Source of the DNA: CAXBID01 sp963815305
Lineage (GTDB): Bacteria; Bacteroidota; Bacteroidia; Flavobacteriales; Flavobacteriaceae
Reading direction: 5' to 3'
NCBI GenBank assembly: GCA_963815305.1
Contig: CAWFFW010000001.1
Coordinates: 1,612,001-1,676,000 of the forward strand
Length of the DNA: 64,000 nt
The notes under the pieces are model-generated. The model saw nothing but the letters and a program-made list of their open reading frames with translations, was not told where the DNA came from and searched no databases. Shown here piece by piece: positions 17,059-26,128 of the stretch. Numbering within the stretch: position 1 is the first letter of the stretch; each line of letters starts with the position of its first letter. A program made the translations under genes and the position numbers.

Positions 17059-17736
17059 ATGAAAATTGACAATAATATAGAAGATTATGACTCTTTAGGA
17101 GAAGAGCATGTTGGAACTTCATCAAATACGCCGCTTCGGCTAGATGCTTTCAAGCTTACTAATGAAGAGAAAATTGATATCATCAAGGATGATGTGCGCC
17201 ATATCATGGAAACATTAGGACTAGACTTAACTGATGATAGCTTAAATGGCACACCAAACCGTGTTGCAAAAATGTTTGTAAAAGAGATTTTTGGTGGTTT
17301 AGATCCTAACAAAAAACCAAGCGCTTCAACTTTTGAAAATAAATATAAATACGGAGAAATGCTTGTTGAAAAAAATATAACCGTTTATTCAACTTGCGAG
17401 CACCATTTATTGCCTATAGTTGGTAAAGCGCATATCGCCTACATATCAAACGGCACTGTAGTTGGCTTATCTAAAATGAACCGTATTGTAGACTATTTTG
17501 CTAAACGCCCACAAGTACAGGAACGCTTAACAATTCAGGTTGTTAGAGAGCTACAAGAGGTTTTAAATACTCAAGATGTGGCATGTGTTATTGATGCTAA
17601 ACACCTTTGTGTCAACTCAAGAGGTATTAGAGACATTGAAAGTAGTACAGTAACCTCCGAATTTGGTGGAAAATTTAAAGATAAAGCCGTTAGAAGAGAG
17701 TTTTTAGACTACATTAAATTAGATACCAAGTTCTAG
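17059..17736 (+). CDS. folE: GTP cyclohydrolase I
   Basis: Converts GTP to 7,8-dihydroneopterin triphosphate, the first step of folate (and queuosine/biopterin) synthesis. The 225-residue chain has the zinc and catalytic motif STCEHHLLPI (C113, H115, H116), then LSKMNRIVDYFAKRPQVQE and the second zinc cysteine in DAKHLCVNSRGI (about residue 184). Homodecamer in the cytoplasm. The first 30 residues are poorly conserved. cysS follows by 30 bp, so the two are likely one transcript. FolE and FolP (at 218) act in the same pathway but lie 17 kb apart. Confidence 0.97.
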   Translation: MKIDNNIEDYDSLGEEHVGTSSNTPLRLDAFKLTNEEKIDIIKDDVRHIMETLGLDLTDDSLNGTPNRVAKMFVKEIFGGLDPNKKPSASTFENKYKYGEMLVEKNITVYSTCEHHLLPIVGKAHIAYISNGTVVGLSKMNRIVDYFAKRPQVQERLTIQVVRELQEVLNTQDVACVIDAKHLCVNSRGIRDIESSTVTSEFGGKFKDKAVRREFLDYIKLDTKF

Positions 17737-17766
17737 TTATTTCTTCCAACAATCCAACCAATTCGC

Positions 17767-19248
17767 ATGCAATTTTACAAAGAACAAGCAATAAAAATAT
17801 ACAATTCACTTTCTGGTAAAAAAGAAACTTTCAAACCTATAGAAGAAGGCTGTGTAGGTATGTATGTTTGCGGCCCTACCGTTTACAGCAATGTGCACTT
17901 AGGAAACGTAAGGACTTTTATGTCTTTTGATATGATTTTTCGTTACTTAAAGCATTTGGGATACAAAGTGCGCTATGTTAGAAATATTACAGATGCTGGG
18001 CATTTAGAAAATGATGCTGATGTTGGTGAAGATAAAATCACAAAAAAAGCACGTTTAGAGCAAATTGAACCTATGGAAGTCGTGCAACGCTACACTGTTG
18101 ATTTCCATAACATACTAAACACATTTAATTTTTTACCACCAAGTATTGAACCCACAGCTACTGGACATATCATTGAACAAATTGAACTCATACGTACCAT
18201 TATCGAAAATGGATTTGCTTATGAAGTCAATGGTTCAGTTTATTTTGATGTACATAAGTTTAATAAAACCCACGAATACGGAAAATTAAGCAAACGTAAA
18301 CTTGAAGATTTAATTCATAACACTCGTACACTAGACGGGCAAAGTGATAAAAAAAATCCGCAAGATTTCGCCCTTTGGAAAAAAGCAGAACCGCAACATA
18401 TTATGCGTTGGCCCTCGCTTTGGAGCGATGGTTTCCCAGGTTGGCACCTAGAATGTACAGCCATGAGTACCAAATATTTAGGCGAACAATTTGATATACA
18501 TGGTGGCGGCATGGATTTGAAATTTCCGCATCACGAATGTGAAATTGCACAAAATGAAGCTGCCAAAAATATATCGCCAGTAAATTATTGGATGCATGCA
18601 AATATGCTGGAGTTAAATGGTTCTCGGATGTCTAAATCTACTGGAAATATTATAAACCCTAACGAGCTTTTATCTGGTAAAAACAATATCATGTCTAAAG
18701 CCTATAGCCCAAGTGTTATTAGGTTTTTTATGATGCAGTCTTCTTACCGTAGCGTTTTAGATTTAACTGATGCAGGACTTTCATCCAGCGAAAAAGGTTT
18801 TTTTAGATTGATGGAATCTGTAACTATCTTAGAAACTTTAAAAGTTTCGGACAAATCATCTATCGACATCAAAACATGGAAACAACACTGTTATGATGCG
18901 ATGAATGATGATTTTAATACGCCTATATTAATCGCCCATTTATTTGAAGGCGCTAAATATATCAATCAAATTAAAGACGGTTCTTTTACATTAACCACGG
19001 AAGATTTACAAATTTTAAAAGACACCATATACACCTTTGTTTTTGATATTCTAGGATTAGAAAGCACCTCAAAAAATGATTCTGCAACAGATAAGCTTTC
19101 AGGTGCAGTTGATATACTGATTAAACTTAGACAAGAAGCAAGGGCTAATAAAGATTTTGCCTTATCTGATAAAATTCGCGATGAATTAGCCGAAGTTGGT
19201 ATACAGTTAAAAGATGGAAAAGATGGGACTACGTTTAGCGTCTCCTAA
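17767..19248 (+). CDS. cysS: Cysteinyl-tRNA synthetase
   Basis: Class I synthetase charging tRNA-Cys. The 493-residue chain shows the HIGH-equivalent HLGN (residues 44-47) after the zinc cysteine C35 in VCGPTVY, the zinc-site motifs HLECTAMS and FPHHECEIAQ, and the KMSKS-equivalent RMSKST (about 287-292). Zinc provides cysteine selectivity in this family. Start at the ATG 17767, 30 bp after folE. The C-terminal DALR-like helical domain is complete (SDKIRDELAEVGIQLKDG). Confidence 0.97.
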   Translation: MQFYKEQAIKIYNSLSGKKETFKPIEEGCVGMYVCGPTVYSNVHLGNVRTFMSFDMIFRYLKHLGYKVRYVRNITDAGHLENDADVGEDKITKKARLEQIEPMEVVQRYTVDFHNILNTFNFLPPSIEPTATGHIIEQIELIRTIIENGFAYEVNGSVYFDVHKFNKTHEYGKLSKRKLEDLIHNTRTLDGQSDKKNPQDFALWKKAEPQHIMRWPSLWSDGFPGWHLECTAMSTKYLGEQFDIHGGGMDLKFPHHECEIAQNEAAKNISPVNYWMHANMLELNGSRMSKSTGNIINPNELLSGKNNIMSKAYSPSVIRFFMMQSSYRSVLDLTDAGLSSSEKGFFRLMESVTILETLKVSDKSSIDIKTWKQHCYDAMNDDFNTPILIAHLFEGAKYINQIKDGSFTLTTEDLQILKDTIYTFVFDILGLESTSKNDSATDKLSGAVDILIKLRQEARANKDFALSDKIRDELAEVGIQLKDGKDGTTFSVS

Positions 19249-19399
19249 ATCCTCTCCGAAGGAGAGGACTTACCACTGTTGCTAAATAATTAGATCGACT
19301 CCTTCAAGAGAAAAAATAAAATGCTAAATATTGGGTTTCGACTGCGCTCAACCTGACAATGTAACTTAAATTAGATTCCTTCCTTCGAAGGAATAACAA
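19249..19399. other. Intergenic hairpins between cysS and yidD
   Basis: A 7-bp stem CCTCTCC-GAAG-GGAGAGG (19250-19267) begins right after the cysS stop but has no T run. A second stem, ATTCCTT/AAGGAAT (19375-19394), ends five bases before the yidD ATG. Between them is a short motif TTTCGACTGCGCTCAACC that I recall as a frequent intergenic word in flavobacterial genomes. No gene is seen. Confidence 0.5.
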
Positions 19400-19621
19400 A
19401 TGAAAAAAATACTAACAGCACCGTTTTTGTTTTTGATAAAAGTGTATCAAACACTCATATCACCATTAATGCCTGCAACATGTAGATATCAACCTACCTG
19501 CTCACATTACACTAAACAAGCGTTACAAAAGTATGGTTTATTTAAAGGTGGTTGGCTTGCCATAAAACGTATTTTTAGCTGTAACCCTTGGGGTGGAAGT
19601 GGTTATGATCCCGTGCCTTAG
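19400..19621 (+). CDS. yidD: Membrane protein insertion efficiency factor YidD
   Basis: Small 73-residue protein of the YidD/haemolysin-like family, thought to assist YidC in membrane-protein insertion at the inner face of the membrane. Motifs: an amphipathic N-terminal helix (FLFLIKVYQTLISP), then CRYQPTCSHYTKQAL, KGGWLAIKRIFSCNPWGGSG and YDPVP, all family hallmarks including three cysteines. It follows cysS at some distance and may have its own transcript. Confidence 0.95.
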   Translation: MKKILTAPFLFLIKVYQTLISPLMPATCRYQPTCSHYTKQALQKYGLFKGGWLAIKRIFSCNPWGGSGYDPVP

Positions 19622-19757
19622 CGTCATTGCCAAAAAAGAAGGAATCTTTCTATTTTAGATTATTTTTTTGACTCGACTTTGCAAAAAATTTCAACTACTT
19701 TCTTTTAACATCGGATATAAAACATTCAGCAACATAATGAAAAAAGGACATGAATAT

Positions 19758-19809
19758 GGTTGAACTTTCAACCTTTTTTTATAATATTGCATTAGTTGAA
19801 CTTTCAACC
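19758..19809 (+). promoter_or_regulatory. MarR promoter flanked by two palindromic operators
   Basis: Two copies of a near-palindrome, GGTTGAACTTTCAACC (19758-19773) and AGTTGAACTTTCAACC (19794-19809), arms GTTGAA/TTCAAC around CT, lie 36 bp centre to centre. TTG inside operator 1 (19760-19762) and TAATATTG (19782-19789) are exactly 19 nt apart, a -33/-7 pair with one mismatch in the -7 box. Operator 2 covers the expected start point. Binding at both would block RNA polymerase. The MarR-family gene starts 9 bp downstream, so autorepression is the simple reading. Confidence 0.8.
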
Positions 19810-19817
19810 AATCGTAT

Positions 19818-20300
19818 ATGAATAATCAAATATTAAGGGAAATCGGAAAAATTTATAGAGCCTTAAACTCATTTTCGGATTTTTTAATGAAGTCTATCAA
19901 TTTAGAAAAAGGACAATATCAATTTTTGATAAGAGTAAAAGAAAACCCTGGTATTAATCAACAAGATTTATCTTCTATACTGTTGCTAGACAAAACAACA
20001 ACAGCCAAAGCCATTAATAAATTAGTTGATAAAGGTTACATAACTAAGAAAATTGAAAAGACCGATAAAAGAAATTTCAATCTCTTCTTAACTATTAAAG
20101 GAAAGAATATTTGTGTTTTTCTAGATAAAGAAGAACAATTTGCAACAAGAATTTCTCTTGGTGAATTAGATAATTCCCATCAAAATTTGCTTTTAGAACA
20201 ATTACATGATATAAGTAAAAACGTTACAAACTTGTATTTAGATATGAAAGATAACAACAAAGAAGACTATATAAAATTGATAAATGACGAAAAATTATGA
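19818..20300 (+). CDS. MarR-family transcriptional regulator
   Basis: A 160-residue winged-helix dimeric regulator. N-terminal dimerisation helices (about 1-35) are followed by the DNA-binding domain with NPGINQQDLSSILLLDKTT and AKAINKLVDKGYI as helix-turn-helix, then the wing around EKTDKRNFNLFLT. MarR proteins usually bind 16-20-bp palindromes and leave DNA when a small ligand or oxidant is sensed; two such palindromes bracket its promoter. The last four bases overlap the next gene (ATGA), giving tight coupling to the protease-like lipoprotein and amidohydrolase. Confidence 0.9.
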   Translation: MNNQILREIGKIYRALNSFSDFLMKSINLEKGQYQFLIRVKENPGINQQDLSSILLLDKTTTAKAINKLVDKGYITKKIEKTDKRNFNLFLTIKGKNICVFLDKEEQFATRISLGELDNSHQNLLLEQLHDISKNVTNLYLDMKDNNKEDYIKLINDEKL

Positions 20301-21511
20301 TTAAAAACTGTTTAATATTACTAATAATTATATCGGTTAGCTGTGCAGGTCAAAATAAGCTTCCAATACTAAAAGCAAATTCAGAATTATTGAGTATTCG
20401 AGAAGGAAACGTGATTTATCCAGATATTTGGAGAATATCTCCAGAAGTAAAATTAGATGAATATGTTGCAAAAAAATTTAGCAATAGTAAGACTATAAGT
20501 TTTTATTCAAAAATCGATACAATTTCATTTAACGTAGTTCCTAATAAAAACTACGATTTTATTGTTTCAATAAATAATAAAAAGGCATTTACAAGAATTA
20601 GCACAGATACAATTAAGGCTAAAATGCCCGATATGAAGATTTTAAATTTTGACTATATAAAAAAAAATCTAATAGAAAACAATGATACTATCCCTTTTAG
20701 CATTGGCAAAGACAATAGAATTTATATAAAAGGAAAAATCAACAATTCCGATTCACTAAATATTATATTTGACACCGGAGCAAACGGTTTTGCCATTACA
20801 TCTCATTTAGTTGACGAAAAGGTCAAAATGAAAATGGACGGAGAAACGCTAAATAGTGGTAGTGATGGAACATCAATCAAAAAAACAAGTTCAAAAAATA
20901 TCCTCAAAGTTGGAAATCTTATTTGGAATGATGTTGTTTTTACTTCTATTGATTATAAAGGATATGATTTTGATGCCGTAATGGGCTGGATAGCTTTTGG
21001 TGGCAAAATTGTTGAAATTAATTATGAAAAAAATATAATTGTTGTTCATAAGGATTTAGAAAACATTCCTTCAGTTTATTCAAAAATTGAAACAGTAATG
21101 ATTGGAGGCATTCCTTACATCAAAGGAATTATTACAGTAGATAACAAGGAATATCCTGGATGGTTTGAGTATGACACAGGCGGCAGGCGTAGTTTTTATT
21201 TAAGTCAAAAGTTTACACAAAAAAATAATTTGAATTATAGAAATATGCAGTTAATTGGAACATCAGAAAGCTCTGGAAGTAAAGGTGTGAATTTTGAAAG
21301 AAATACCTATAGACTTCCAAAATTTAAATTTGGTGAATTTGAGACTTATCAAATTCCCATTTCAATAGCAAAAATAGACCCTGAAAATGTTGATTTTAAC
21401 GATATTTTAGGAAATGACCTATTGAAACGTTTTAATGCAATAATCGATTTTAAGAACTATCAAATTTATTTAAAACCAAATAATTTGCTTCATTCGGAAT
21501 ATCAAGAATAA
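20297..21511 (+). CDS. Lipoprotein with two aspartic-protease motifs
   Basis: 404 residues with a lipoprotein signal (IIISVSCAGQ). Two retropepsin-like active-site motifs are present in one chain: DTGANGFA with D159 and DTGGRRSFYL with D293, each followed by strand/flap-like sequence and, near the end, GNDLLKRFNAIIDF. This suggests a pseudo-symmetric, single-chain aspartic protease of clan AA, anchored in the periplasm or at the surface. It overlaps marR by 4 bp and is followed by the amidohydrolase. The second motif has GG instead of G-A/S, so activity needs testing. Confidence 0.75.
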   Translation: MIKNCLILLIIISVSCAGQNKLPILKANSELLSIREGNVIYPDIWRISPEVKLDEYVAKKFSNSKTISFYSKIDTISFNVVPNKNYDFIVSINNKKAFTRISTDTIKAKMPDMKILNFDYIKKNLIENNDTIPFSIGKDNRIYIKGKINNSDSLNIIFDTGANGFAITSHLVDEKVKMKMDGETLNSGSDGTSIKKTSSKNILKVGNLIWNDVVFTSIDYKGYDFDAVMGWIAFGGKIVEINYEKNIIVVHKDLENIPSVYSKIETVMIGGIPYIKGIITVDNKEYPGWFEYDTGGRRSFYLSQKFTQKNNLNYRNMQLIGTSESSGSKGVNFERNTYRLPKFKFGEFETYQIPISIAKIDPENVDFNDILGNDLLKRFNAIIDFKNYQIYLKPNNLLHSEYQE

Positions 21512-21568
21512 GTAAAATTGTCAACAAAAAAACTAAAAAAAACAAATCTAAAATTACAACTAAATAAA

Positions 21569-23092
21569 ATGAAAAAACGAAACGTTAGAAAATTACTTTA
21601 TGCTTTACTTATAATTCTGGTAGTTACAATTGGCGTTTTCTTTTGGGCAAATAATGAATTAAATAAGGTCAATGGTAAATCAACAAAGGTCATAGATATT
21701 TCTTCAATTATAAAACCATCTAATTCATCCATTTATATAAAAAACACAAACGTACTTTCAGAAGATTGTAGTTATTTTATTGAAAACCAAGATGTCGTAA
21801 TCGAAAATGGCAAAATAATTTCTTTGAGCCAAAACCAAACTATAGATAGCACTTTTATCATTATTAATGGTACAAACAAGTATTTGATTCCGGGTCTAAT
21901 CGATTCTCACGTACATCTTAAAGAAAGTAAAAACGACTTGTATCTATATCTTGCGAATGGAATAACCTATGTTAGAGAAATGGCAGGTAGACCATTAAAT
22001 TTAGAGTGGAGAAAATCATTACAAAAAAATGCAATTGCACCAAGAATGTTTATTACATCACCACCAGTTTATAGTGAGAAAGGATTAACTGGATATTATT
22101 ATGCTTGGACACGACAAGCAATCAATTATTCAAATAAAGAAGATGCAGAAAAAGCGGTTAAGAACATAAAAGAACAAGGTTACGATGCAATAAAAATGTA
22201 TGGCTTTGTTAATCCAGAAATGTTCAAAGCAACAGTAGAAATTGCCAAGGAATATGAAATTCCTGTCATTGGTCATATTCCGCAAGTTAATCTGGAAACT
22301 TTTTACCAATCTGGTCAAATAGAGGTTGCTCACATTGAAGAGTTGACCAAAAAAAATATGGATGATTTTGGTAAATCAATTAAAAATAACCCTGAAGAAT
22401 ACCTGACTTTTTTAAAATCAAATTCAGACCAAATTGCAAAAAAATTAAAAAAGAATAATATTTATGTTACGTCAACTATTTCACTAGCAGAGAGTTTCCC
22501 AAGACAAAGATTTAATTTGACTTCTGAACTTAACAGTGTAGCGTTAAGATACGCAAATCCTAAAATAATTGAAGGAACTGACCTTCACAAATTAGGGTGG
22601 TTACCCAACGAAAACGTGTATGAATATGATGGAGACGATAATGCTGAAGCAAGAGAGCTTTCTTTAACTTTTTGGAATACTTACGTGGATGCTATCCATA
22701 TTATGACAAAATCACTTGTTGATAATAAAGTTCCAATAATGGCTGGTACAGATGCTAATGTAGCAACTGTTGTTCCTGGTTTTTCACTTCACAATGAGTT
22801 GGAATCTTTATCCAAATCGGGAATGACCAACGCACAAGCAATCTATTCAGCAACTGTTGAACCTAGCAATTGGATGAAAAGTAATACTGGAAAAATCAAA
22901 GTGGGATATCACTCAGATTTAATTCTCTTAACAAAAAACCCATTAGAAAATATAAAAAATACCAAAACAATAGAATATGTGTTTTTTGACAAATATGTCA
23001 TTAACAAAACTCAAATCAGAAAAATTTTAAAAGAAATTGAAAGTGCCAATAACGAAAACAGAAACGTAGAAATAGAAGACTATATCAATTGA
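21569..23092 (+). CDS. Membrane-anchored amidohydrolase-superfamily enzyme
   Basis: 507 residues. An N-terminal membrane anchor (KLLYALLIILVVTIGVFFW) is followed by an imidazolonepropionase/prolidase-like metal hydrolase. Metal ligands of the binuclear type are present: H114-V-H116 (IDSHVHL), K209 (AIKMYGF, likely carboxylated), H236 (VIGHIPQ), H255 (VAHIEEL) and D395 (AGTDANV). The enzyme domain is therefore periplasmic. The start at 21569 (MKKRNVRKLL) is preferred over an in-frame TTG at 21518 that would add a polar lead. It is third in the marR operon. Substrate unknown; peptides or xenobiotic amides are plausible. Confidence 0.85.
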   Translation: MKKRNVRKLLYALLIILVVTIGVFFWANNELNKVNGKSTKVIDISSIIKPSNSSIYIKNTNVLSEDCSYFIENQDVVIENGKIISLSQNQTIDSTFIIINGTNKYLIPGLIDSHVHLKESKNDLYLYLANGITYVREMAGRPLNLEWRKSLQKNAIAPRMFITSPPVYSEKGLTGYYYAWTRQAINYSNKEDAEKAVKNIKEQGYDAIKMYGFVNPEMFKATVEIAKEYEIPVIGHIPQVNLETFYQSGQIEVAHIEELTKKNMDDFGKSIKNNPEEYLTFLKSNSDQIAKKLKKNNIYVTSTISLAESFPRQRFNLTSELNSVALRYANPKIIEGTDLHKLGWLPNENVYEYDGDDNAEARELSLTFWNTYVDAIHIMTKSLVDNKVPIMAGTDANVATVVPGFSLHNELESLSKSGMTNAQAIYSATVEPSNWMKSNTGKIKVGYHSDLILLTKNPLENIKNTKTIEYVFFDKYVINKTQIRKILKEIESANNENRNVEIEDYIN

Positions 23093-23125
23093 TTAAAAAA
23101 CAGGACGGAAAAGCCAGTTGCCTAA

Positions 23126-23151
23126 AACTTATATAAAACATAATATAAGTT
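23126..23151 (+). terminator. Hairpin after the marR operon
   Basis: AACTTATAT (23126-23134) pairs with ATATAAGTT (23143-23151), 34 bp after the amidohydrolase stop. Only a short T-rich stretch follows, so it is a weak terminator candidate. Confidence 0.4.
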
Positions 23152-23280
23152 GTTTCCTGTAAGAAGATTCGGGTGTTTTTGCGGGGTTGCCAAATTTCTA
23201 GATTTAGCTTATGCCTCTATCTGAAACTAAATCATCTATTTTCCTCACTACGTTTCAATTACTAGACTTTAAACGAAACA

Positions 23281-24741
23281 TCATTTTTCAGGAATAGCCT
23301 TCAAAATCTCTAAAACAAATTTCCAATATTTTTGAACTGATGAAATTTGAGCGCGCTCATCGGGTGAGTGTGCTCCCTTTATGTTCGGACCGAAACTAAT
23401 CATATCCATATCTGGGTAATTTTGTCCCAGAATACCACATTCCAATCCTGCATGACAAGCAGCTACATGAGGTTTTTCAGCATTTAAATCTTCGTAAAGT
23501 TTAGCTATCACTTTTAAAATAGGAGAATCCATATTGGGTGTCCATCCTGGATAATCACCAGATAACTCAACCTCACAACCCGTCAATTCAAAAGTGGCAC
23601 GCAACGTATTGGCCAAATCCATTTTAGAACTTTCCACCGAAGATCGGGTTAAACAACCAATTTTAATGGCACCATCTTTAACAATAACACGTGCTACATT
23701 GTTTGAAGTTTCAACTAAATCTGGCATATCAGCACTCATTCTGTAAACACCATTTATAGCAGCGTACAAAGCTCTGGTTAAACCCTCTTGAACACCTAAA
23801 TCCATGATTTTTTCAGGTATTTCACATTTAGAAACTATAATTTCCAAATCGGGTTCCATTGTTTTATATTCGGTTTTTATAATGTGTGCTAACGTAGCTG
23901 TTTCGTTTGTAAAGGCGTCTTCATGCATTGCATCAATGGCTACAATGGCGTTACTTTCTCTCGGAATCGCATTTCGTAAACTCCCACCATCAATTTCAGA
24001 AATTCTAAGTCCAAAATTTTCAAAACCATCAAATAATATACGATTCATTATTTTATTGGCATTGCCTAAACCTTCATGAATTTGCATTCCCGAATGCCCA
24101 CCTTGCAACCGTTTTACCGATATTTTAAACCCTATTTTAAACTCTGGTGTTTCTTCCTCTTTATAGGTTCGTGTTGCCGTTACATCAATCCCTCCAGCGC
24201 ATCCTACACCTATTTCATCATCGTCTTCAGTATCTAAATTCAATAAAATGCCGCCCGAGAGTAACCCGCCTTTTAATCCCATAGCACCGGTCATTCCGGT
24301 TTCCTCATCTATGGTAAATAAGGCTTCAATAGCTGCGTGCGGAATATCAGTACTTTCTAAAATGGCCATTATGGTGGCAACACCTAAACCGTTATCTGCC
24401 CCAAGCGTTGTACCTTTCGCGCGAACCCAATCGCCATCAACATACATCTCGATACCTTGCGTATTGAAATCGAAAACCGTATCACCATTTTTTTGATGTA
24501 CCATATCTAAATGCGATTGCATCACCACGGTGGTCCTATTTTCCATTCCTGACGTTGCTGGCTTTTTTATAATCACGTTTCCAACGGCATCTTCTATGGT
24601 TTCTAATCCTAATTTATTACCAAACTCTTTCATAAAAATGATAACACGCTCTTCTTTTTTTGAAGGGCGTGGTACGGCGTTTAAATCAGCGAATTTATTC
24701 CAAAGGGCTTGCGGATGTAATTGTCTTATTTTTGAGCTCAT
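23281..24741 (-). CDS. pepD: Aminoacyl-histidine dipeptidase (M20C)
   Basis: Zinc dipeptidase of the PepD group that cleaves Xaa-His and other dipeptides in the cytoplasm. The 486-residue length is standard. Metal-site motifs: VVMQSHLDMVHQK, TTLGADNGLGVA, FTIDEETGMTGAMG, LLNLDTEDDDEIGVGCAG and GGHSGMQIHEG, then ACHAGLECG near the C terminus. A promoter lies upstream with TATCTTTG at 24768-24761. The gene stands alone on minus, convergent with the marR operon. Confidence 0.95.
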   Translation of the reverse strand: MSSKIRQLHPQALWNKFADLNAVPRPSKKEERVIIFMKEFGNKLGLETIEDAVGNVIIKKPATSGMENRTTVVMQSHLDMVHQKNGDTVFDFNTQGIEMYVDGDWVRAKGTTLGADNGLGVATIMAILESTDIPHAAIEALFTIDEETGMTGAMGLKGGLLSGGILLNLDTEDDDEIGVGCAGGIDVTATRTYKEEETPEFKIGFKISVKRLQGGHSGMQIHEGLGNANKIMNRILFDGFENFGLRISEIDGGSLRNAIPRESNAIVAIDAMHEDAFTNETATLAHIIKTEYKTMEPDLEIIVSKCEIPEKIMDLGVQEGLTRALYAAINGVYRMSADMPDLVETSNNVARVIVKDGAIKIGCLTRSSVESSKMDLANTLRATFELTGCEVELSGDYPGWTPNMDSPILKVIAKLYEDLNAEKPHVAACHAGLECGILGQNYPDMDMISFGPNIKGAHSPDERAQISSVQKYWKFVLEILKAIPEK

Positions 24742-24760
24742 AATTTTTTAAAGTATACTA

Positions 24761-24790
24761 CAAAGATAACTAGACCTGTTAGCTTTTTAA
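24761..24790 (-). promoter_or_regulatory. Promoter of pepD
   Basis: Minus strand TTA (24790-24788), 19 nt, TATCTTTG (24768-24761); start of transcription near 24754, about 13 nt before the ATG. The spacer overlaps one arm of an imperfect inverted repeat (GACCTGT/ACAGGTC) of the type often seen between flavobacterial genes. Confidence 0.65.
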
Positions 24791-24957
24791 AATCTGACAG
24801 GTCTAAAATAACTATCGTTATAAAATAACTTGATAAAAGCTGGTTAGTTTGATGAGATCCCGAAACAAGTTCGGGACTGCTTAGCAAAAAAGATATAATG
24901 ACAAGCAGGAAGAAACCTAAATAGATAAACAACTGCCATTGGGTACAAAATTTTAGC

Positions 24958-24965
24958 TATTTTTG
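24958..24965 (+). promoter_or_regulatory. -7 box directly before the DUF3810 gene
   Basis: TATTTTTG ends only 3 nt before the ATG at 24969, with TTG 16 nt upstream (24939-24941). If used, the transcript would begin at or within a few bases of the start codon, meaning a leaderless mRNA. Confidence 0.45.
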
Positions 24966-24968
24966 AAC

Positions 24969-26036
24969 ATGCTGAAAAACAAAAAAAATCTACTTGCTTT
25001 ATCGTTGATTCCGCAATACTTTTTGATAAAATTACTGGCAAATTTTCCTGAATTTGTAGAGCACTACTACAGCAATGGATTATATCAATTTATATCAAAA
25101 ATTTTCAGATATACGTTGGGTTGGTTACCTTTTTCTTTTGGTGATTTGGTTTATGCTTTTGGTATTATTTACATCATAAGATGGATTTACAAAAACCGTA
25201 AACGCCTGAGAAAAGACACTAAAAATTGGTTTAGAGATGTTGCTGCTGCTATAGCTATATTATACTTGGCTTTTCATTTATTTTGGGGACTTAATTATTA
25301 CCGTTTGCCATTGCATGAAAACTTAGCCTTAAATGCAGATTATACTACAGAAGAATTAGTGGCTTTTACAGAGCGATTTATTATAAAAGCAAATGAAATT
25401 CATTTAGAAGTAGCAAAAAACGATACCACTAAAGTTCAAATGCCCTTTACAAAAAGTGAGATTTTAAAATTAGCGCCTATTGGATACGAAAATTTAAAAG
25501 AGACCTTTGCGCATTTGGAATATCATCCAAAAAGTATAAAAAAATCGTTGTTTAGTTATCCGTTAACTTATATGGGTTTTAGTGGTTATTTAAATCCGTT
25601 AACCAACGAAGCACAGGTAGATGCGTTGATTCCTGTTTATAAATTCCCCACCACATCATCGCACGAAATTGCACATCAATTGGGTTACGCCGCCGAAAAT
25701 GAAGCTAATTTTATGGGATGTTTAGCAGCTATAAATCATGATAATATTTATTTTAGATATGCAGGTTACACCTTTGGCTTACGCTACTGTTTAAACGATA
25801 TATATATGCGCGATGAATGTTTATTTGAGGATATGGTTGCTGATGTAAATACTGGTATTTTGAAAAACTATGAGGAAGTACGTTTGTTTTGGGAAGCGCA
25901 TCAAAACCCAACCGAACCTTTATTTAAACTATTTTATGGTAACTTTTTAAAAGCCAACAAACAGAGCAAAGGCATGGACAGTTATAGTTATGTAGTGGCT
26001 TTATTAACCAACTACTTTGAAGGAAAACAGCTTTAA
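24969..26036 (+). CDS. DUF3810 membrane protein with HExxH motif
   Basis: 355 residues. Three hydrophobic segments occupy the first third (about 10-25, 50-72 and 93-112), followed by a soluble domain with the zinc-peptidase motif HEIAHQLG (H232, E233, H236) and a downstream glutamate in ENEANFMG. This pattern fits DUF3810, suspected zinc peptidases of Bacteroidota without a known substrate. The TTG at 24963 would add only two residues; ATG 24969 is taken. Standalone gene; a DUF6503-like lipoprotein is convergent downstream. Confidence 0.85.
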   Translation: MLKNKKNLLALSLIPQYFLIKLLANFPEFVEHYYSNGLYQFISKIFRYTLGWLPFSFGDLVYAFGIIYIIRWIYKNRKRLRKDTKNWFRDVAAAIAILYLAFHLFWGLNYYRLPLHENLALNADYTTEELVAFTERFIIKANEIHLEVAKNDTTKVQMPFTKSEILKLAPIGYENLKETFAHLEYHPKSIKKSLFSYPLTYMGFSGYLNPLTNEAQVDALIPVYKFPTTSSHEIAHQLGYAAENEANFMGCLAAINHDNIYFRYAGYTFGLRYCLNDIYMRDECLFEDMVADVNTGILKNYEEVRLFWEAHQNPTEPLFKLFYGNFLKANKQSKGMDSYSYVVALLTNYFEGKQL

Positions 26037-26128
26037 ATTAGAGAAAAGGTGATACTATTTCACGAATGACTTTTTCGCAAAAACGCTAAGCTAAATTTAA
26101 CGGTGAGTGCCACTCCAACTAAATAGTG

